A DNA stretch of 64,000 bases from Spongorhabdus nitratireducens (GCA_947387575.1 CANDOC010000010.1:1-64000); one strand, 5' to 3'. Positions 8,311 through 23,300 are shown, counted from the stretch's first letter. Notes: a model not told the origin generated them from the sequence alone. Numbers and translations are program-made.

Positions 8311-11300
8311 GTATTAACTGTTTCCTGAGCCACTTGCTCCGTCGTAACAGCTGTCATTCTGACGTTATCAAAGGCAATCTGGGGACCACTGATTTTAACC
8401 AGTTCAATGGTAATGGGCTGGCCAACCGCAGGCGAGTTCGCCGCAATTGAAGATCCATTCAGATTCAGGGTCAGTGTTTCGAACTGCCCTTCTGCCGGAG
8501 ATACTGATCCATCGGAAGCCAGTACTACGCCACCCGCCTTGATTCTTACTTCATAATCAGCCAGACCGGCAACACTCTTGCGGTTACCTATATCAACCTG
8601 CAGCTGATAGGTCGTATTGATATTGAAGTTCTCGGACAGTGTCTGAGAGATGGTGCCACCATCGTCATTTATGAAGCCCGCATCGGTACCTTCAGAGGAC
8701 TGTTCATCAAAGGCATTACTGTCGTAATCGTGAATACCGTTTGAATTCGAACCACTGAAGGTCCATGCACTGGAAGCCGGATTGTGAACATAACTGCTAT
8801 CGCCCAGCGCCTGACTTTCAAAACTGGAGTCACCAATCGCAATACTGCGTTTGGTTTGCTTGTTGGCAGTAAAGGTTAAGCTGTCATCCCAGCTGTTTCC
8901 GGAGCCGGTCATGGTCAGGCCATTCAGGTCACTGCCCTTAAGTGTCCAGGTTCCATCACCGTTATCAGTACCCGCGGAGAGTGATACACCATTGGCAACA
9001 TCCACAGTTACATCCGGTGTCGGCAGATCATAATAGTCCTGACCCGTTACCAGTTCGGCTCCTGCCGGCAACATATCGTAGAACTGGAACGGTTCTGCGG
9101 TGCTGCTGGTGATATCCAGATCGGCACCACCATTACCCTGCCAATAGATCAGCTCTACTTCATAGAGGCCATCCTGTGGTGCTGTAAAGTTACCTGAGCT
9201 GGTAGCAACACCCCGTGGTGCAGTGAACTCAGTCACCGTTTCGTTATTGATCTTCAGGCGGAAGCCATCATCAGAGGCCACATTAAAGTCATGTGTGCCT
9301 GCTGATAAACGGATATAACCGGTCATCTTCAGGGCAAAAGTCTGGTCAGACATATCCGCGTGACCGGTAATATCATTACCATCACTACCTATGAAGTCTG
9401 CCAGTTGATTACTGCCACTTCGATGATAATTAAATTCTGAAGCAGTAAACGTCGCCTTCGGATTGTTATTGGTTACCAGGCTGATAGCCTGATCCAGATT
9501 AGAGAACACTGTACTGGTATCGAAAACTTCTGCCTTCAGACCTGTTGCCGCAGGCAGCGTTACTGCACTGGCTGAGGATATAAAGGCCGCATCCAGATTG
9601 ACGGCAACAGGCTGACCATCATCGCCCTTGATGGTGTCATCACCGGCACCACCAAAGATCAGATCCGCACCATCATCACCCAGCAAGGTATCAGCACCAC
9701 CTTCGCCTTTGATGGTATCTGCCCGCTCACTACCCTGGATAATATCGTCGTCAGCGGAACCTTTAAGTTCGACATCACCAACCTTGATTACGACTTCAGA
9801 GTCATCAATCCGGGCACCATATTGACCGCCCCAGTATTCACTGTCCTTACCACCATGTTCAAAGTAGATTGAGCGAACACCTTCACCATAATTACTGAAC
9901 ACCTTGCTGGCTTCCTGCCAGTTGTCTTTCGCCGTCAGGGTTCCGGTATCATAGGAAGCTATGGTATTGCCACCAGCATCACGCAGCTGGACTTTCAGAT
10001 AGTAACTGTCATTGGCGTGATCATCTTTATACCAGTCACTGATACTGATATCTGGTGCACTGTCCAGCTGCTCCGCTGTAAAGCCTTTGGCAAGCAAGTC
10101 AATTGTCTGCGACTTCTTGTTCCACTGGTATGACGTTCCCCAACTCTTGCCATCACCATCATGACTGGTACCTTCCGTGCCCCAGCCGGCACCACCGTTG
10201 GCGATAATATTCCAACCACTGGTACCATTTTGGGCACTGGCATTATTCAGCAAGTTATCAGACAGTGTACCCCTCACATTCAGAGCAAATGACTGAGCAT
10301 CACTGGATAATGAACCATCACTGACGGTAAACCCGAAACTGGTACCTACATCCTCATCTGATGTCGGCGCTATATATTTCAGCTGATCGATATCAGCCAG
10401 GCTGATCACCTGATTAGCGGTTACTGCTGCCCCGTTCAGAGTCAGCGAGCCGGATGCAGGCAGCGTTGTAATAGTGATCGACTGCATGCTGTCGCCACTA
10501 TCGACATCGGTAAACTTGAAGTCATTCGCATCAAAGCTGTAACTGTCCCCCTGGCGCAACATCAGGTTGCCATCTTCAGTAACCGGTTTGTCATTCACCG
10601 CATTAACAGTAATTGACATCGACTCACTGGTTGTCGCCGTATCACCATTACTATCAGTCGATGTTGCAGTAAAGGTCAGATTAATATCATCCGAACTGTC
10701 AGCCGGTGGCGTGATTTGCAGACTGGCAGAGTTCCAGCCAGAGATATCAATTGCAGAACCATCGGATGTTACCGTATTGGTACCATCAGTCAGTACCGCA
10801 CCGGCAGGAGCACCTGTAACTTCAGCTGTCAGGGTTTCTGAACCATCAGTATCAACCAGTGCAAGACCAAGATCAGGCAGGCTCAGTGCTGTATCTTCAT
10901 CCGTCTCAATCACTTTGTTGATCTTGATGTTATCCAGCTTGAAGTACATGGTGTCCTGATCAAAGCGCAGCTGCGTTGTAGGATCACCACTGGCCTGCAG
11001 GCGGATTGTCTTGGTAGACGTCACAGTACCGGATCCTGCGGACTCAGTATAAGTGGCAACTGTCTGACCACCCCATTTCACCCAGATATTGGACGTGTGG
11101 TAGGGGTTTTTGTTGTGATACAGGGTAAATGTCAGCTCGTAGGTCTGCACCGAGCTGTCACTGGTATCTACATCACGGAACACTTCACGGCCATTCCAGT
11201 TGTATAACTGGTTGTTCTGGAAGGCCGAGCTGCCACTACCATAGGGGTTATGCTCCTGCCAGCCATCCTGGTTGCCACCGTTAAAGTTACTGTTAAGCAC

Positions 11301-14300
11301 TTCGGTACTGATATTGTTCAGCACAGGTGTATCGGCCAGCGCATTGACGTTAAATGTCAGGGTGTTTTCACTGGCCGAGAACTCGGTACCATCATGTACT
11401 TTAAAGCCGACATTCGCATAATTATTACCCGCTTCGTTGGCATCAGGGCTGAACACCAGTAACCCGGCATCAATATCCGCCTTACTGATAACCTGATCAT
11501 CCGTTACCGCAGCACCATTCAGCTTCAGGGAGCCATTGCCTGGTAGAGTCGAGATCTGCACTTGCTGCAGGCTGTCACCAGTATCAATATCAGAGAAGCC
11601 AAAGTCACTGGCAGTGACTGTGCGGCTGCCATCTTCATTCAGGGTGAAGCTGGCATCAGCACCTGTCGGTCCGTCATTTACCGGCACCACATTAACGTTG
11701 ATATTCTGGGTGGAGGTGCTGGTATCTCCACCCACCGATTCAGTCGAAGTTGCCGAAACTGTAATAGTGAAATCAGCATTGGCGTTAGCAACGGGTGTCA
11801 GCTGTAACTGATTCAGGTTCCAGCCGGTAACATCAATGGCCGCACCAGTAGAGGTTACAGAGTTAGTGCCATCACCCAGGCCATAGCCGGAAGGTATACC
11901 GGACAGGCTTACAGCCAGTGTTTCGGAACCATCGGTATCGGCCAGATCAACCCCGAGATTAAAGGTTGCATTGGTATCTTCATTAACCGTTATGGCACTC
12001 AGCTTGTTGATAGCAATATCATCCAGCAACGGACCATAATCGTTGTTCTGCCCCGACCTTTCTTTGAGTTCCAGCTGACCTGAGCTACCACCCTCTGCAG
12101 GCAGACGAATAGTAACTGTCTCCCAGCTGCCAGTCGGTTCAATTGTCTGGATAACTTCGCCATTCCAGATGACATCCAGCGTATCCGAGTTTTCACCACT
12201 GGGGCGCGATCGCAACTTGAAGGAAACTTCGTGATCAAAGCCTTCACTGGTATCAATGGTATAGCGCAAGGCATCCAGATTATTGGCTGCTGCACCATCA
12301 TCGTCATCAAGGTCCAGAATCCGGCCATCTCCGCCTGAGGAGTCGGTTACACCATACACACTGGCATTGTTTATTTCCGGGGTATTCTCTGATGACCAGC
12401 CTGAGGCCAGTGAACCACTTTCAAAGTCCATACTGGAAACAGTGGTCGAGTCAGCAATTGAAATAACAGGCGCATCAGCATCCGGAGTGACATTGACTGT
12501 TATCGTATAGTCATTGTCAGAAACTGCATCTCCATCACTGACCTTGAAGTTAAAGGTTGTTCTGGCATTGCCGCTGACATTTTCAGCCGGAGTATACTTG
12601 AGTAACCCGGCATCAATATCAGCTTTACTGATACTCTGGTTTACAGTCACAGCCGCACCATTCAATGTCAGGGTACCTTCAGCTGGCAGTGTCGTAATAA
12701 CCACCGCTTCGAGTGCATCACCGGAGTCTTCATCACTGAAACTGAAGTTTGCTGCTGTTAATGGCAGTGCAGCATCCTCGCCTGCCGTTACTGTTGCATC
12801 GGAGCTGTCAGGAGCATCATTAACGTTGGTGACATAAATGGTATAGCTGCGGCTGTCTGTCAGATAACCATCACTCACCTGAACAGTTACACTGTGACTT
12901 CCAGCAGTTTCATGATCAAGCAGCGAGCCATCAGCTACTGTTATTTCACCGGTACTGCTGTTGATAGCAAAACGACCACCGGCATTATCCGTGAGCGAAT
13001 AAGTCAGGCTGTCCCCATCAGTATCACTGGCCGCAACTGTACCAACAGAGGCCGTGTTCGAACTGTTTTCAGCAATATGCAGAGCATCACCCAGCAAATT
13101 GTCCACACTATCAGCCTGATAAAGCGCTTTTACTTCTGCTGCATTCAGGGTGGAATCGAAAATAGACAGCTCATCAACAGAGCCATCCAGAGCGCCATCA
13201 TTGGACCAGTTGCTCTTACCAACATAGTTGTTGGAACGGGTCATTTCCGGAGGAACCACACCATCCAGGTTTTCTCCCGCCAACTCACCATTCTTGTAGA
13301 TTCTCATGGCCCCAGAGCTATCGACGGTTGCAGTGATATGCACCCACTCACCCTGGGTAAAGAAGTTTTCTATTTTCAGGACACCATCAGCCGGATAACC
13401 TGTGCCATCATAGATCTCAAAGGCGATGGTATTGGTCGTTCCTTCATGGGCAAGAATAATATTGTTATCAGCCGAGCCATTACCAAAATCAACAATACGC
13501 GACCAGGACTGGCTGAAGCTGTCGAACTTGACCCAGGTTGAGATGGTCATTTCTCCGCCTGTAGAGATATTGCCAAGATCTCCACCGCCAGAGGAGCCAT
13601 TCATCTCGAATGCAGTACCGGAACCATTGTGTCCTGTACCAAAACCTGCACTTCCACTCAGGCTTATATCATTACCATTTCCCGAGGTATCGGCTGCTGT
13701 ATTACCTGAACCATCACTGAAGTTGTAAGCCGCCACCACCGAATCAAACATCGGCAGCTCAGTCAGCTCAGGAGCTACATTAGTTCCGGTTACAGTGACA
13801 GTTACTGTATTGACGGAAGATTGCCCCTGACTGTCAGTTACTCTGAAGTCAAAGGTTACATCTTCCGTTTGAACAGATGAGAGGCTTTCAAAGTCTGATC
13901 CCGGACTAAAGGTGTAGCTACCGTCAGCATTAACAGTGACCGCTCCTTTAGCAGGTGCAGATTCAAGGCTGTATGTAAGTACCTCTCCTGCATCCAGATC
14001 TTTTGCTGACAGTTGTCCGACGATACTTCCTGCATCAGAACCTGAAACATCGCCACTGATGGCTTCCGGCACCCTGTTAACATCAATAGTTAATGATGCG
14101 GTAGAGGTATCAGTGCCGTCAGATACGGTATAGGTGAAGACATCCTGAAGAGTGCCTGACTGGTACTCATAATTGAGGGCATTGAGAGCCTGCTCATCCA
14201 GTACCCGGTTATAAACCCGGGCTTCATCAATTTCACCAATAAAGGTGCCACTGATAGCATCATTATTTGAGTCATCATGAATACCGTCATGGAATGCCAT

Positions 14301-17300
14301 ATCACCATGGCGGGCACCAAAATTAAACTCCTGATGCCCGTTGCTCATCTCTTTGGTACCGGTGCTGACATCGGTAACCGTGTCAGTTAACCGGGTGCCA
14401 TCAAGATAAGCTGACAGTTCATTATTTCCCAAAACCAGAGACAGGTTGTGGAAGTCATGATCATCAGGTACATCAACCCTGACCCAAGTTCCATCCCAAC
14501 CAATAGAGCTGTCATAACCACCCACATAAAGCTTGCCCGAATCCATGTAAGCATTCAGACCCCGGGTGGTACCACCTTCTTCGAACAGAATCTGTCTGCC
14601 GGAAAGGTCATTGGACTCATCAATTCTGAACGAGAAGTTAATAGTCCGCTCAGAGAATGCCAGCTGATCAATTTCTGCAGAGTCGTTAATTAAGTAAGAG
14701 TCACCATTATTTATCAGGTTCAGGCTGCCACCATTGAGCCCGGGGCCATTGGTCGCGGCATCGCCTTTAAGAACACCGGTATCAGTGATTGCATCACCTT
14801 CAGCACTGTCGATGGTATTACCATCAAACTTCCAGTGACCAACAAGTCCTGTTTCCAGATCCGGTGTGTCCGGGGTATAGGTCCAGCTACCGTCTGCAGC
14901 AATAACCAGATCACCATAATCACCGAAAATAGTGGTTGAACCTGAAATTGCGGTACCGTTAACCTCGGTTACCGTCAGGCTATCACCTTCAATATCCGAA
15001 TCATTTGCCAACACACTTGCCGAGCCTGATACTGTCGCTCCGGCCACATTGGCATTACCTGAATCACTGTCGTTAGTTAGAACGGCGGCATCATTTACAG
15101 GCGTAACATTCAGGGTCCAGGGAATATCTGTTGTCAGAGAGCCGTCAGATGCAGAAATGGTGACCGACAGGCTGCCTACTTCGGCATCATCCGGGGTACC
15201 ACTGAATGTTCGGGTAGCCGGATCAAAGCTCAACCAGTTTGGCAGTGGGTCACCGTTGGCAAGAGATGCGCTGTAGCTGACTGCATCACCATCTTCATCG
15301 GCAAAGGCATTAGCCGGAATGGTGTAACTGAAGGCAGCTTCTTCTGCTGTGGTCTGATTTTCTACAGTGCCCACCAGTTCCGGTGCTTCATTGGTATCTT
15401 TCAAGCGGACGGTGTAATCCACTGACGATGCTGTCTGGCCGTCACTAACCTGAACAGTAATAGTGTGGGAAGACGCCACTTCGTAATCCAGCAGACTGCT
15501 GTTGGCAACTGTTACTTCACCGGTTGAACTGTTAATACTGAATCGGCCACCAGCGTTATCTGTAAGGCTGAAGCTCAGGCTGTCACCTTCTATATCAGAA
15601 GCTGTCACAGTACCTATAACTGTTCCATTAGCAGTGTTTTCAACTGCAGAGAACGGATCAACATTGATACCGGATGAAGTATCCAGGAAGCCAGATGTTA
15701 CCGCTCCACCATCAATTGAGACGTCACTGATGCCATAACCACCAGAGCCATTCGAGGTCGCCACCAACTGCTGAGTTCCGGCGCTTTCGAAGTACGTTGT
15801 TTTTTGCTCGGCAGACAGGTTATTCCAGGTACCCAGATCAGTGTATTTAGCTTCAACAACCTTGATATTGACCGTTCCGTCACCATTATCGGAGATCTGT
15901 ATCTTGACCCCTTTGCCATAGCCGCCATCAGTTTTGGTTAACCAGACAGTGTCGCCCAGCTCGAACCCTTCCGGCAGGTCGTAGGAGGCAGCATTCTTGT
16001 TCGAGATAGATGCACCACCCCAAACAAAATCGATTTGATCAATAACCGCTTCCGGCGTTGTCGGCGCATCATTGACACCGGTGACAGTAATGCCAAAATC
16101 AGCTGAGGCACTGAATGAACCATCACTGGCAGTCACCTTCACCTGAATAGTTCCAAGGTCCGGGTCATCCGGCGTACCACTGAAGGTACGGGTGCCAGCA
16201 TCAAAACTGAGCCAGTTTGGCAGCGGATCACCATTTGCCAGGGTGGCACTGTAAGAGAGGCTGTCGCCATCAATATCACGGAAGGCATTTGAATCGATGG
16301 TGTAACTGAAAGCAGACTCTTCTGCTGTAGTCTGATCAGACAATCCGACATAATCCGATTCTGCAGGACCGTTACCTGTAGGCACATAGTCGGCATCATC
16401 AGAAATAACGATCTTGTCTACGGCTGCACCATCTTCACGCATCCATAGATTAAGCTGATGAACCCCGGGCGCATCGACTTCGATGGTAATACGCCCATCA
16501 TTCTCCATGCGATCACCGGTCCACTTGTGACTACCCTCATCGAAGTCAACCCGGTGCCCGGTCGCAATCGCTTCACCATTCAGACCGATATGGGCACTGT
16601 CACTTCGACCGTCAGGTGCTTCACCTCGCAGCCAGACATAATAAGTACCGGCAGAGTCGAACTGTATATCGTAGGTAAGCTCTGAACTAAGCCCGGTATA
16701 ACCCTCATTGAAGCCATCGGCATCATTATTTGCGGTGTTGACCTGCTTGCCACCAGAGGCTGAGCCGTCATTTTCCACAGACCAGCTGTTACCATTTCGA
16801 GCAACACTGCTGCTGAAGTTTTCGGCCTCGATAGATACCAGCCCGTTGGACTCGGCAAATACCGGAGCGGGATTGTCATTGACGTTGTTAACTACCAGAT
16901 TAAAGCTGGCATCTGTTGTCTCACCATCAGCGTCAGCTGCAGTTACTTTCAGGCTCAGGGTGGCAACATCTTCATTGTCCGGTGTACCAGAGAAAGTCCG
17001 TGTTGCAGCATCAAAACTCAACCAGTCCGGCAAGGCAGAACCATCACCCTGAGAGGCGATATAAGTCAGAGCATCCCCATCAGCATGGGTAAAGGTATTT
17101 TCAGGCACAGTGAAACTCAGTGCTGAATCTTCGTTGACTGACTGATTACCGATCGGATTGGCAACAACCGCATCATCATCCACCGCAGTAACATCAATTG
17201 TTGCGGTAGCTGTTGCCTCATCACCGGAAGAACCATCCGACACAGTAAAGCTGAATGCCACATCAGTGCCGTTATAGTCAGCCGCCGGAGTATACGTCCA

Positions 17301-20300
17301 TGTTCCATTGCCGTTATCAGTTACCGTCCCGTGAGCACCATCACCGATAGACACACTGGTCACACTGAGACTGTCACCATCAATATCCGATGCACTGGCC
17401 AGCAGCTGGGCCTGGGTAATAACCACGGAGGTATCTTCTGCTGTACTACCCAGATCAACATTGCCTGCAACCGGTGCATCATCAACAGCAGCAACCTGTA
17501 CAGAAATGGTTTTGTTCACTGTAGAGGTATCACCACCTACTTCCATGGCAGTAACAGCAAGACTCAAATCAAAGTCGGCATGACTGTTTGCCGGTGGCAA
17601 TACAGAGAGGGAAGCATAATTCCAACCACTAATATCCAGCGAACCACCGGAAACCAGTTCTGAATTGGTACCATCACTGATAGTTGCCCCGGCAGGAATT
17701 CCGTTCAGAACCACACCAAGCGTTTCGGAGCCGTCCTGATCGGTCAATGCTGCAGACAGGTTAATTGCTACTGCTGAGTCCTCGTCAGTGTTGTACTGCG
17801 GATTGTCATTATCAGTAACATTGGCAACCAGCCTGGGCGCTGTAATATAGGCAGAATAGTTCTGGCCCGAGCCTGACGGATAACGCAATACCAGCTCGGT
17901 ACTGTCATCACCGGTTGCGGTCAGATTAAATGTCCGGGTTGAGAAGTTGTTCCAGTTAGTCGTCATGGTACCGACTACTTCACCACCCCAGACAACTTCC
18001 ATATTGCCGTAGATACGCCCCTCAACCTGGAAGGTGAAGCTGTCCACAGCATCATCGGAGGTATCAATGGTTCGGCTGATGCTGGCTCCCGGCCCTATGC
18101 CTAGCGCTTTGTTAGTAGAAGAACGGGAGTCACCGACATTGCTCAGGGAACCGCTACCACTCCAGCCCATCATATTATTGGTAGCAACAGCACCATTCTG
18201 GAACAGGGTCACTTCAGATGTCGGATAGCTATCAGCATTGGCAAACGATACTGCCGGCGCATCAACCACTCCCGTCACATCAATCGTGGCTGTCGCTGTT
18301 GCTTCATCGCCACTGCTGCCGTCACTGACAACAAATGAGAGCGCAACATCTTCCACACTCAGGTTAGCCGCAGGGGTAAAGGTCCATGTGCCATTACCAT
18401 TATCTGTCACACTACCCTGGGCATTATTATCAATGGTCAGACTGGTAACGCTCAGGCTGTCACCATCAATATCCGAAGAGTTGGCCAGCAACATGGCCTG
18501 GGTAATACTGAAGCTGCCATCTTCAACAACACTGCCCAGGTCAACACCGGCAGCAACCGGAGCATCATCGGTACCGGTAACCGTAATTTCAATCGTATGC
18601 TGTGTGCCGTCGGCACTGCGCACATTGATGCTGTCAGTGAGCGTTTCACCACTGGCCAGAGACTGAATAGCTGACTGGGTGTTATCTGCTGAATAGGCCC
18701 AGTTACCATCGGCATCAATGGCAACCGAACCATAGCTACCGCTGACTGTTTCTGCGGTAAATCCGGTATCAGCAGTATCAACATCGGACACCGAAAGTGT
18801 GCCGGATGTCGTCAGGGTTGATGCACCATCTTCGGTAACATCACCTGTATCATCACCGCTGATAACTGCAGCATCCTGAACAGGAACAACATCCACTGAA
18901 ATTGTCTGTGTCGTTACCGCAGCATCACTATTACTCGTTTCTGTAGACGTGGCCGTCAGTGTAATAGTGAAATCAGTCTCGGCATTCGCTGCCGGAGTAA
19001 GCTGCAGCTGTTCCAGGTTCCAGCCCGAGACATCAATTGCTCCACCTGTCGAAGTAACAGTATTGGAACCATCAGCCAGAGAATAACCGGAAGGAAGACC
19101 TGCAAGACTGAGCGTAATATTTTCAGAGCCGTCTGTATCAACCGTATCAACAGACAGATCAAAGGTAGCACTTTGATCTTCGTTGATTGTAATCGCACTC
19201 AGCTTGTTGATTTTGATATCGTCAAACAGGGCACCATGATCATCAAAGGCTCCGGCACCAGAAATCTCCCTGATTTCAAGCTGGCCACTGTCCTGCCCGT
19301 TTGCTGGCAGGCGAATGGTTATATTCTCCCATGCAGCACCCGGTTCAACGGTTTGAATGACGGCACCATTCCAGACAACTTCAAAGGTGTCCGTTCCTTC
19401 AGTGTCTGGTCTTGTACGAGTGTGGAATGTCAGCTCATGGTCAAAGCCTTCACTGGTGTCAACGGTATAGCGAAGGGCATCGATATTAGATCCTGCTGAT
19501 CCTTCATTATCATCAAGATCAAGGATCTTGCCATTGCCTCCCGAGGCATCTGTTACACCATATACGCTGGCATCGTTTATTTCCGGAGCGTTCTCGGATG
19601 ACCAGCCCGACGCCAGAGTTCCACTTTCGAAGTTCATGGTCGAAAGTGTGGTGCTGTCAGATATTGAAAGAACAGGGGAATCGGCAACAGCGGTAATCGT
19701 TAAATCAACCTGGCTGCTTATCGTCGCTGTACCATCACTGATATCAAACGTTAACTGCCCATTGCCAGCCCAGTTGCTGTCCGGAACAACTGTCCATGTC
19801 CCATCACCATTATCGGTAACAGAGAACTGACCACTGTTCACTGCCACATTACTGACTGACAGCGTGTCACTATCCGCATCCGTTGTATTAGCCAGCAACT
19901 CAGCTTCAGTGAGCGTAAAGCTGTTGTCCTCATTCGCTGTTTTGGTAACAGGGGAAGATGCAATCGGGGCATCATTGGCATCAGCAACATTAAGGGTAAA
20001 CTGCTGATCAACACTGGCACCAGCACTATCTGTAGACGTTACCGTGACACTGACAGTACCTTCGGATTCATGGTCAAGACTGATACCGTCTTTAAGTTTT
20101 AACTGATTACCTGAAACTTCAAACCGGTTGTCACTGACCGTATAAGTATGGGAGTCACCGGCATCAACATCGGTAGTGGACAGGTTACCAACCACACCAC
20201 CTGCACTGTTTTCAGCAATATTCAGTGAATCGAGGGCAATACTGTCAGGTGTATCGTTGACCGCTGTGACCGTCAGCACAAATTCATCGGATTGGCTGGC

Positions 20301-23300
20301 TTCGCCATCACTGGCAGTGACCTTGACGGTGATATTGCCAATATCAGCATCATCTGGCGTACCGCTAAAGGTACGGGTTGCAGCATCAAAGGAGAGCCAG
20401 TTTGGCAGTGCACTGCCATCCGGCAGAGAAGCCGAGTAGCTGAGCGTATCACCGGTATCCATATCCACAAAAGCGTCAGCAGGCAGGGTGTAGCTGAGTG
20501 CAGACTCTTCGGCAACAGTCTGGTCGGCAGGCGCATTGTAATAGTCAGACTCTGCAGGACCATTACCGGACGGGGTATAATCTGGATCCTGCGTCAGAAC
20601 AATTTTATCAACCGAGATACCGGCTTCCCGAACCCACAGGTTCAGTTGCTGCTGCCCTGCAGCTTCAATGTTGATTGTCGCCCGACCGCTATGGGTCCAG
20701 CTGTTAGACTGACCGAAGCCGGTAAAGCCCCAGTTAGTATGGTTATAGTCGCCGTTAACACCTACATGCAGGCTGTCACCACCGTTAAGAACTTCACCTT
20801 TCATCCAGACATAGTAAGTGCCCGGGCTGTCAAAATTGATCTCATAGGTCAGCTCTGGACTGTCACCCTCGGTATCGTCACCGGTACGCCACATGCCACT
20901 GCTGGGTGCTTCTACCCTTTCACCACCGGAAGTGCCGCCTGCACTCTGAACAGTCCATTCTTTGCCTCCGCGCGGGATATTGCTGTGGAAATTTTCTGCT
21001 TCGATAGACACCAGACCACCTGATTCCTGGAACACCTGAATCGGGCCATCATTGACATTGGTTACATCAAGATTGAACTGGGCACTGGTCTCCATACCAC
21101 CCGGATCTGTAGCCGTTACTTTCAGATTCAGGGTGCCAACATTATCGTTGTCCGGAACACCCGAGAATGTACGAGAGGAGGCATCAAAACTCAGCCAGTC
21201 AGGCAAATTACTGCCATCAGCCAGAGAGGCAGAATAAGAAAGACTGTCACCATCAATATCTGTAAAGGTATTTACAGGCACCTGATAAGACAGCGAGGAG
21301 TCTTCAGCAACTGACTGGTCACCAATTGCATTAACAACAACCGGAGCATCATTCTCGGGAGAGACATCAATCGTCAGTGTTTTTTCAGTGCTTGAATACA
21401 GTCCCAGACGGTCAGCCACATTGAAGGTAAAGCTGGTGTAATCCGCACCATTTTCATTGTTGTTGGAAAGATACTGCAGATTACCCGCCTGAATATCAGA
21501 CACATCAATCACATCACCGATTCCGACAGCAGCACCGTTAAGCGTCAGACTTCCGGTATCAGGCAGGGATTCAATTCTGATTTCCGAGATATAGTCATTG
21601 CTGTTCGGGTCAACAATCGGGAAATCATTCTCGGTAAAGACATAGCTAATATCTTCCCGTGCAGACACTGAGCTGTCAGCAGCATCAGGAGCCAGGTTGT
21701 TGTTATTGTTGTATATGGTGTAGTCAACGGTGGTGGTAACCGTACCATCATTAACCGCAACAGTGATCGTATGTGAGGGTGAAACAGCGAAGTCGATCAA
21801 TGAACTGTCAGCAACCGTTATTTCACCGGTTGAACTGTCAATCGCGTAACGGCCACCTGCATCATTGGTCAGACTGTAAGTCAACGCATCTTGATCACCA
21901 TCGACAGCATTTGCGGTGGCGATAACTGTACCGTTAGCAAGATCATCAACCGGTACTATAAGGTTGCTGGCAACAACCGCATGCCCATTACCATCAACAC
22001 CTTCACTGTGCCATGCCAGTTGCAGGCTACCATCTTCCAGTTCAACCATTGAGACATCACTGGCACTGGCTTCAGCGGTTAACGTCGTCTTGCCACCCGC
22101 TTCTGTACCATCTGCCAGGAAGCGTTGACCGTATAGACCGTCAGCTTCGTTCCAGGAGATAAACAGAGTACCATCAGTAAGCTGGGTGACAGCGACCTCA
22201 CCCGCCGATGTTTGACCAAGGTCTACTTCCGAACCGTTAAGCTGGCCATTATTATCCAGACTACGAAGCTTGATCGTACCGGCATCGCTGTAAACAACAG
22301 CCATACCACCGTCACTCAGGGTTGTGACGGCCAGCCCTGATTCACTGGCAGTGAAACTGTCGGAACCAACAGCCGTACCGGTATCGTCGTACACACTGAC
22401 CTTTACTTGATCAGTACGATTATTTCTGACGGTATTGGCCCAGTTGCCATCGTTCAGGGCATTAAGTACAGAGTCAACATCGCCTGCATGGCGACCAATA
22501 GATCCAGTGGTAATTACGCCGCTTTTGGCAGAACCTGAACTGTTAAACACCTGCATTTCAGTTCGTGAACCATGCCAGCTGTCATAGGCAGAAACAACAT
22601 AGTCACCATTGGACAGGGTAATAACATCAGGGTGATGCAGGTTACCGGTCATTGCGGTGCTGTTAGATGAAACAGGCGACCCACTGGCATCAAACCGTTG
22701 CACTTCGATCTGCCCACGCCCCCCGGCATTGGTATCAGACCAGGCCACAACAAACGAACCATCGTCATGGACTGCAACATTGGCTGAACCCGTTTTCACC
22801 GAGCTGGTATCAACCCGGAATTCAGCTGATTCAGCAACACCATCCTTGTCATACAGACGGCCGATAATCTGCCCTTCACTGCCCTGACTCTTGTCAGTCC
22901 AGACTGCCACATAGCCACCGTTCGGGCGTACGGCCAATTCTATCCCTTCCTGATCACCGGTTGTTGCTGTGTTGAGCTGCACAGGTGTTTCAGCTCCGCG
23001 GGCTTCAATACTGACAACAGGTGCATCATTCTGGCCGGTAATATCAACACTGACTGTACGAGTGACCGTTGACTGTTCACCATTAGATTCAGTTGCTGTC
23101 GCAGTCAACGTCAGATCAAAATCGGTACCACTGTTAGCGGGTGGAGTTACCGTAATAGAAGAGTACTGCCACCCGGTCACATCCAGAGTGCCATCCGTTA
23201 CTGATGCAGAGTTCGAGCCATCACTGATGGTCACGCCGGTCGGAATATTACTGATCACCAGAGAGTAGGTTTCAGAACCATCAAGATCACCAAACTCGGC

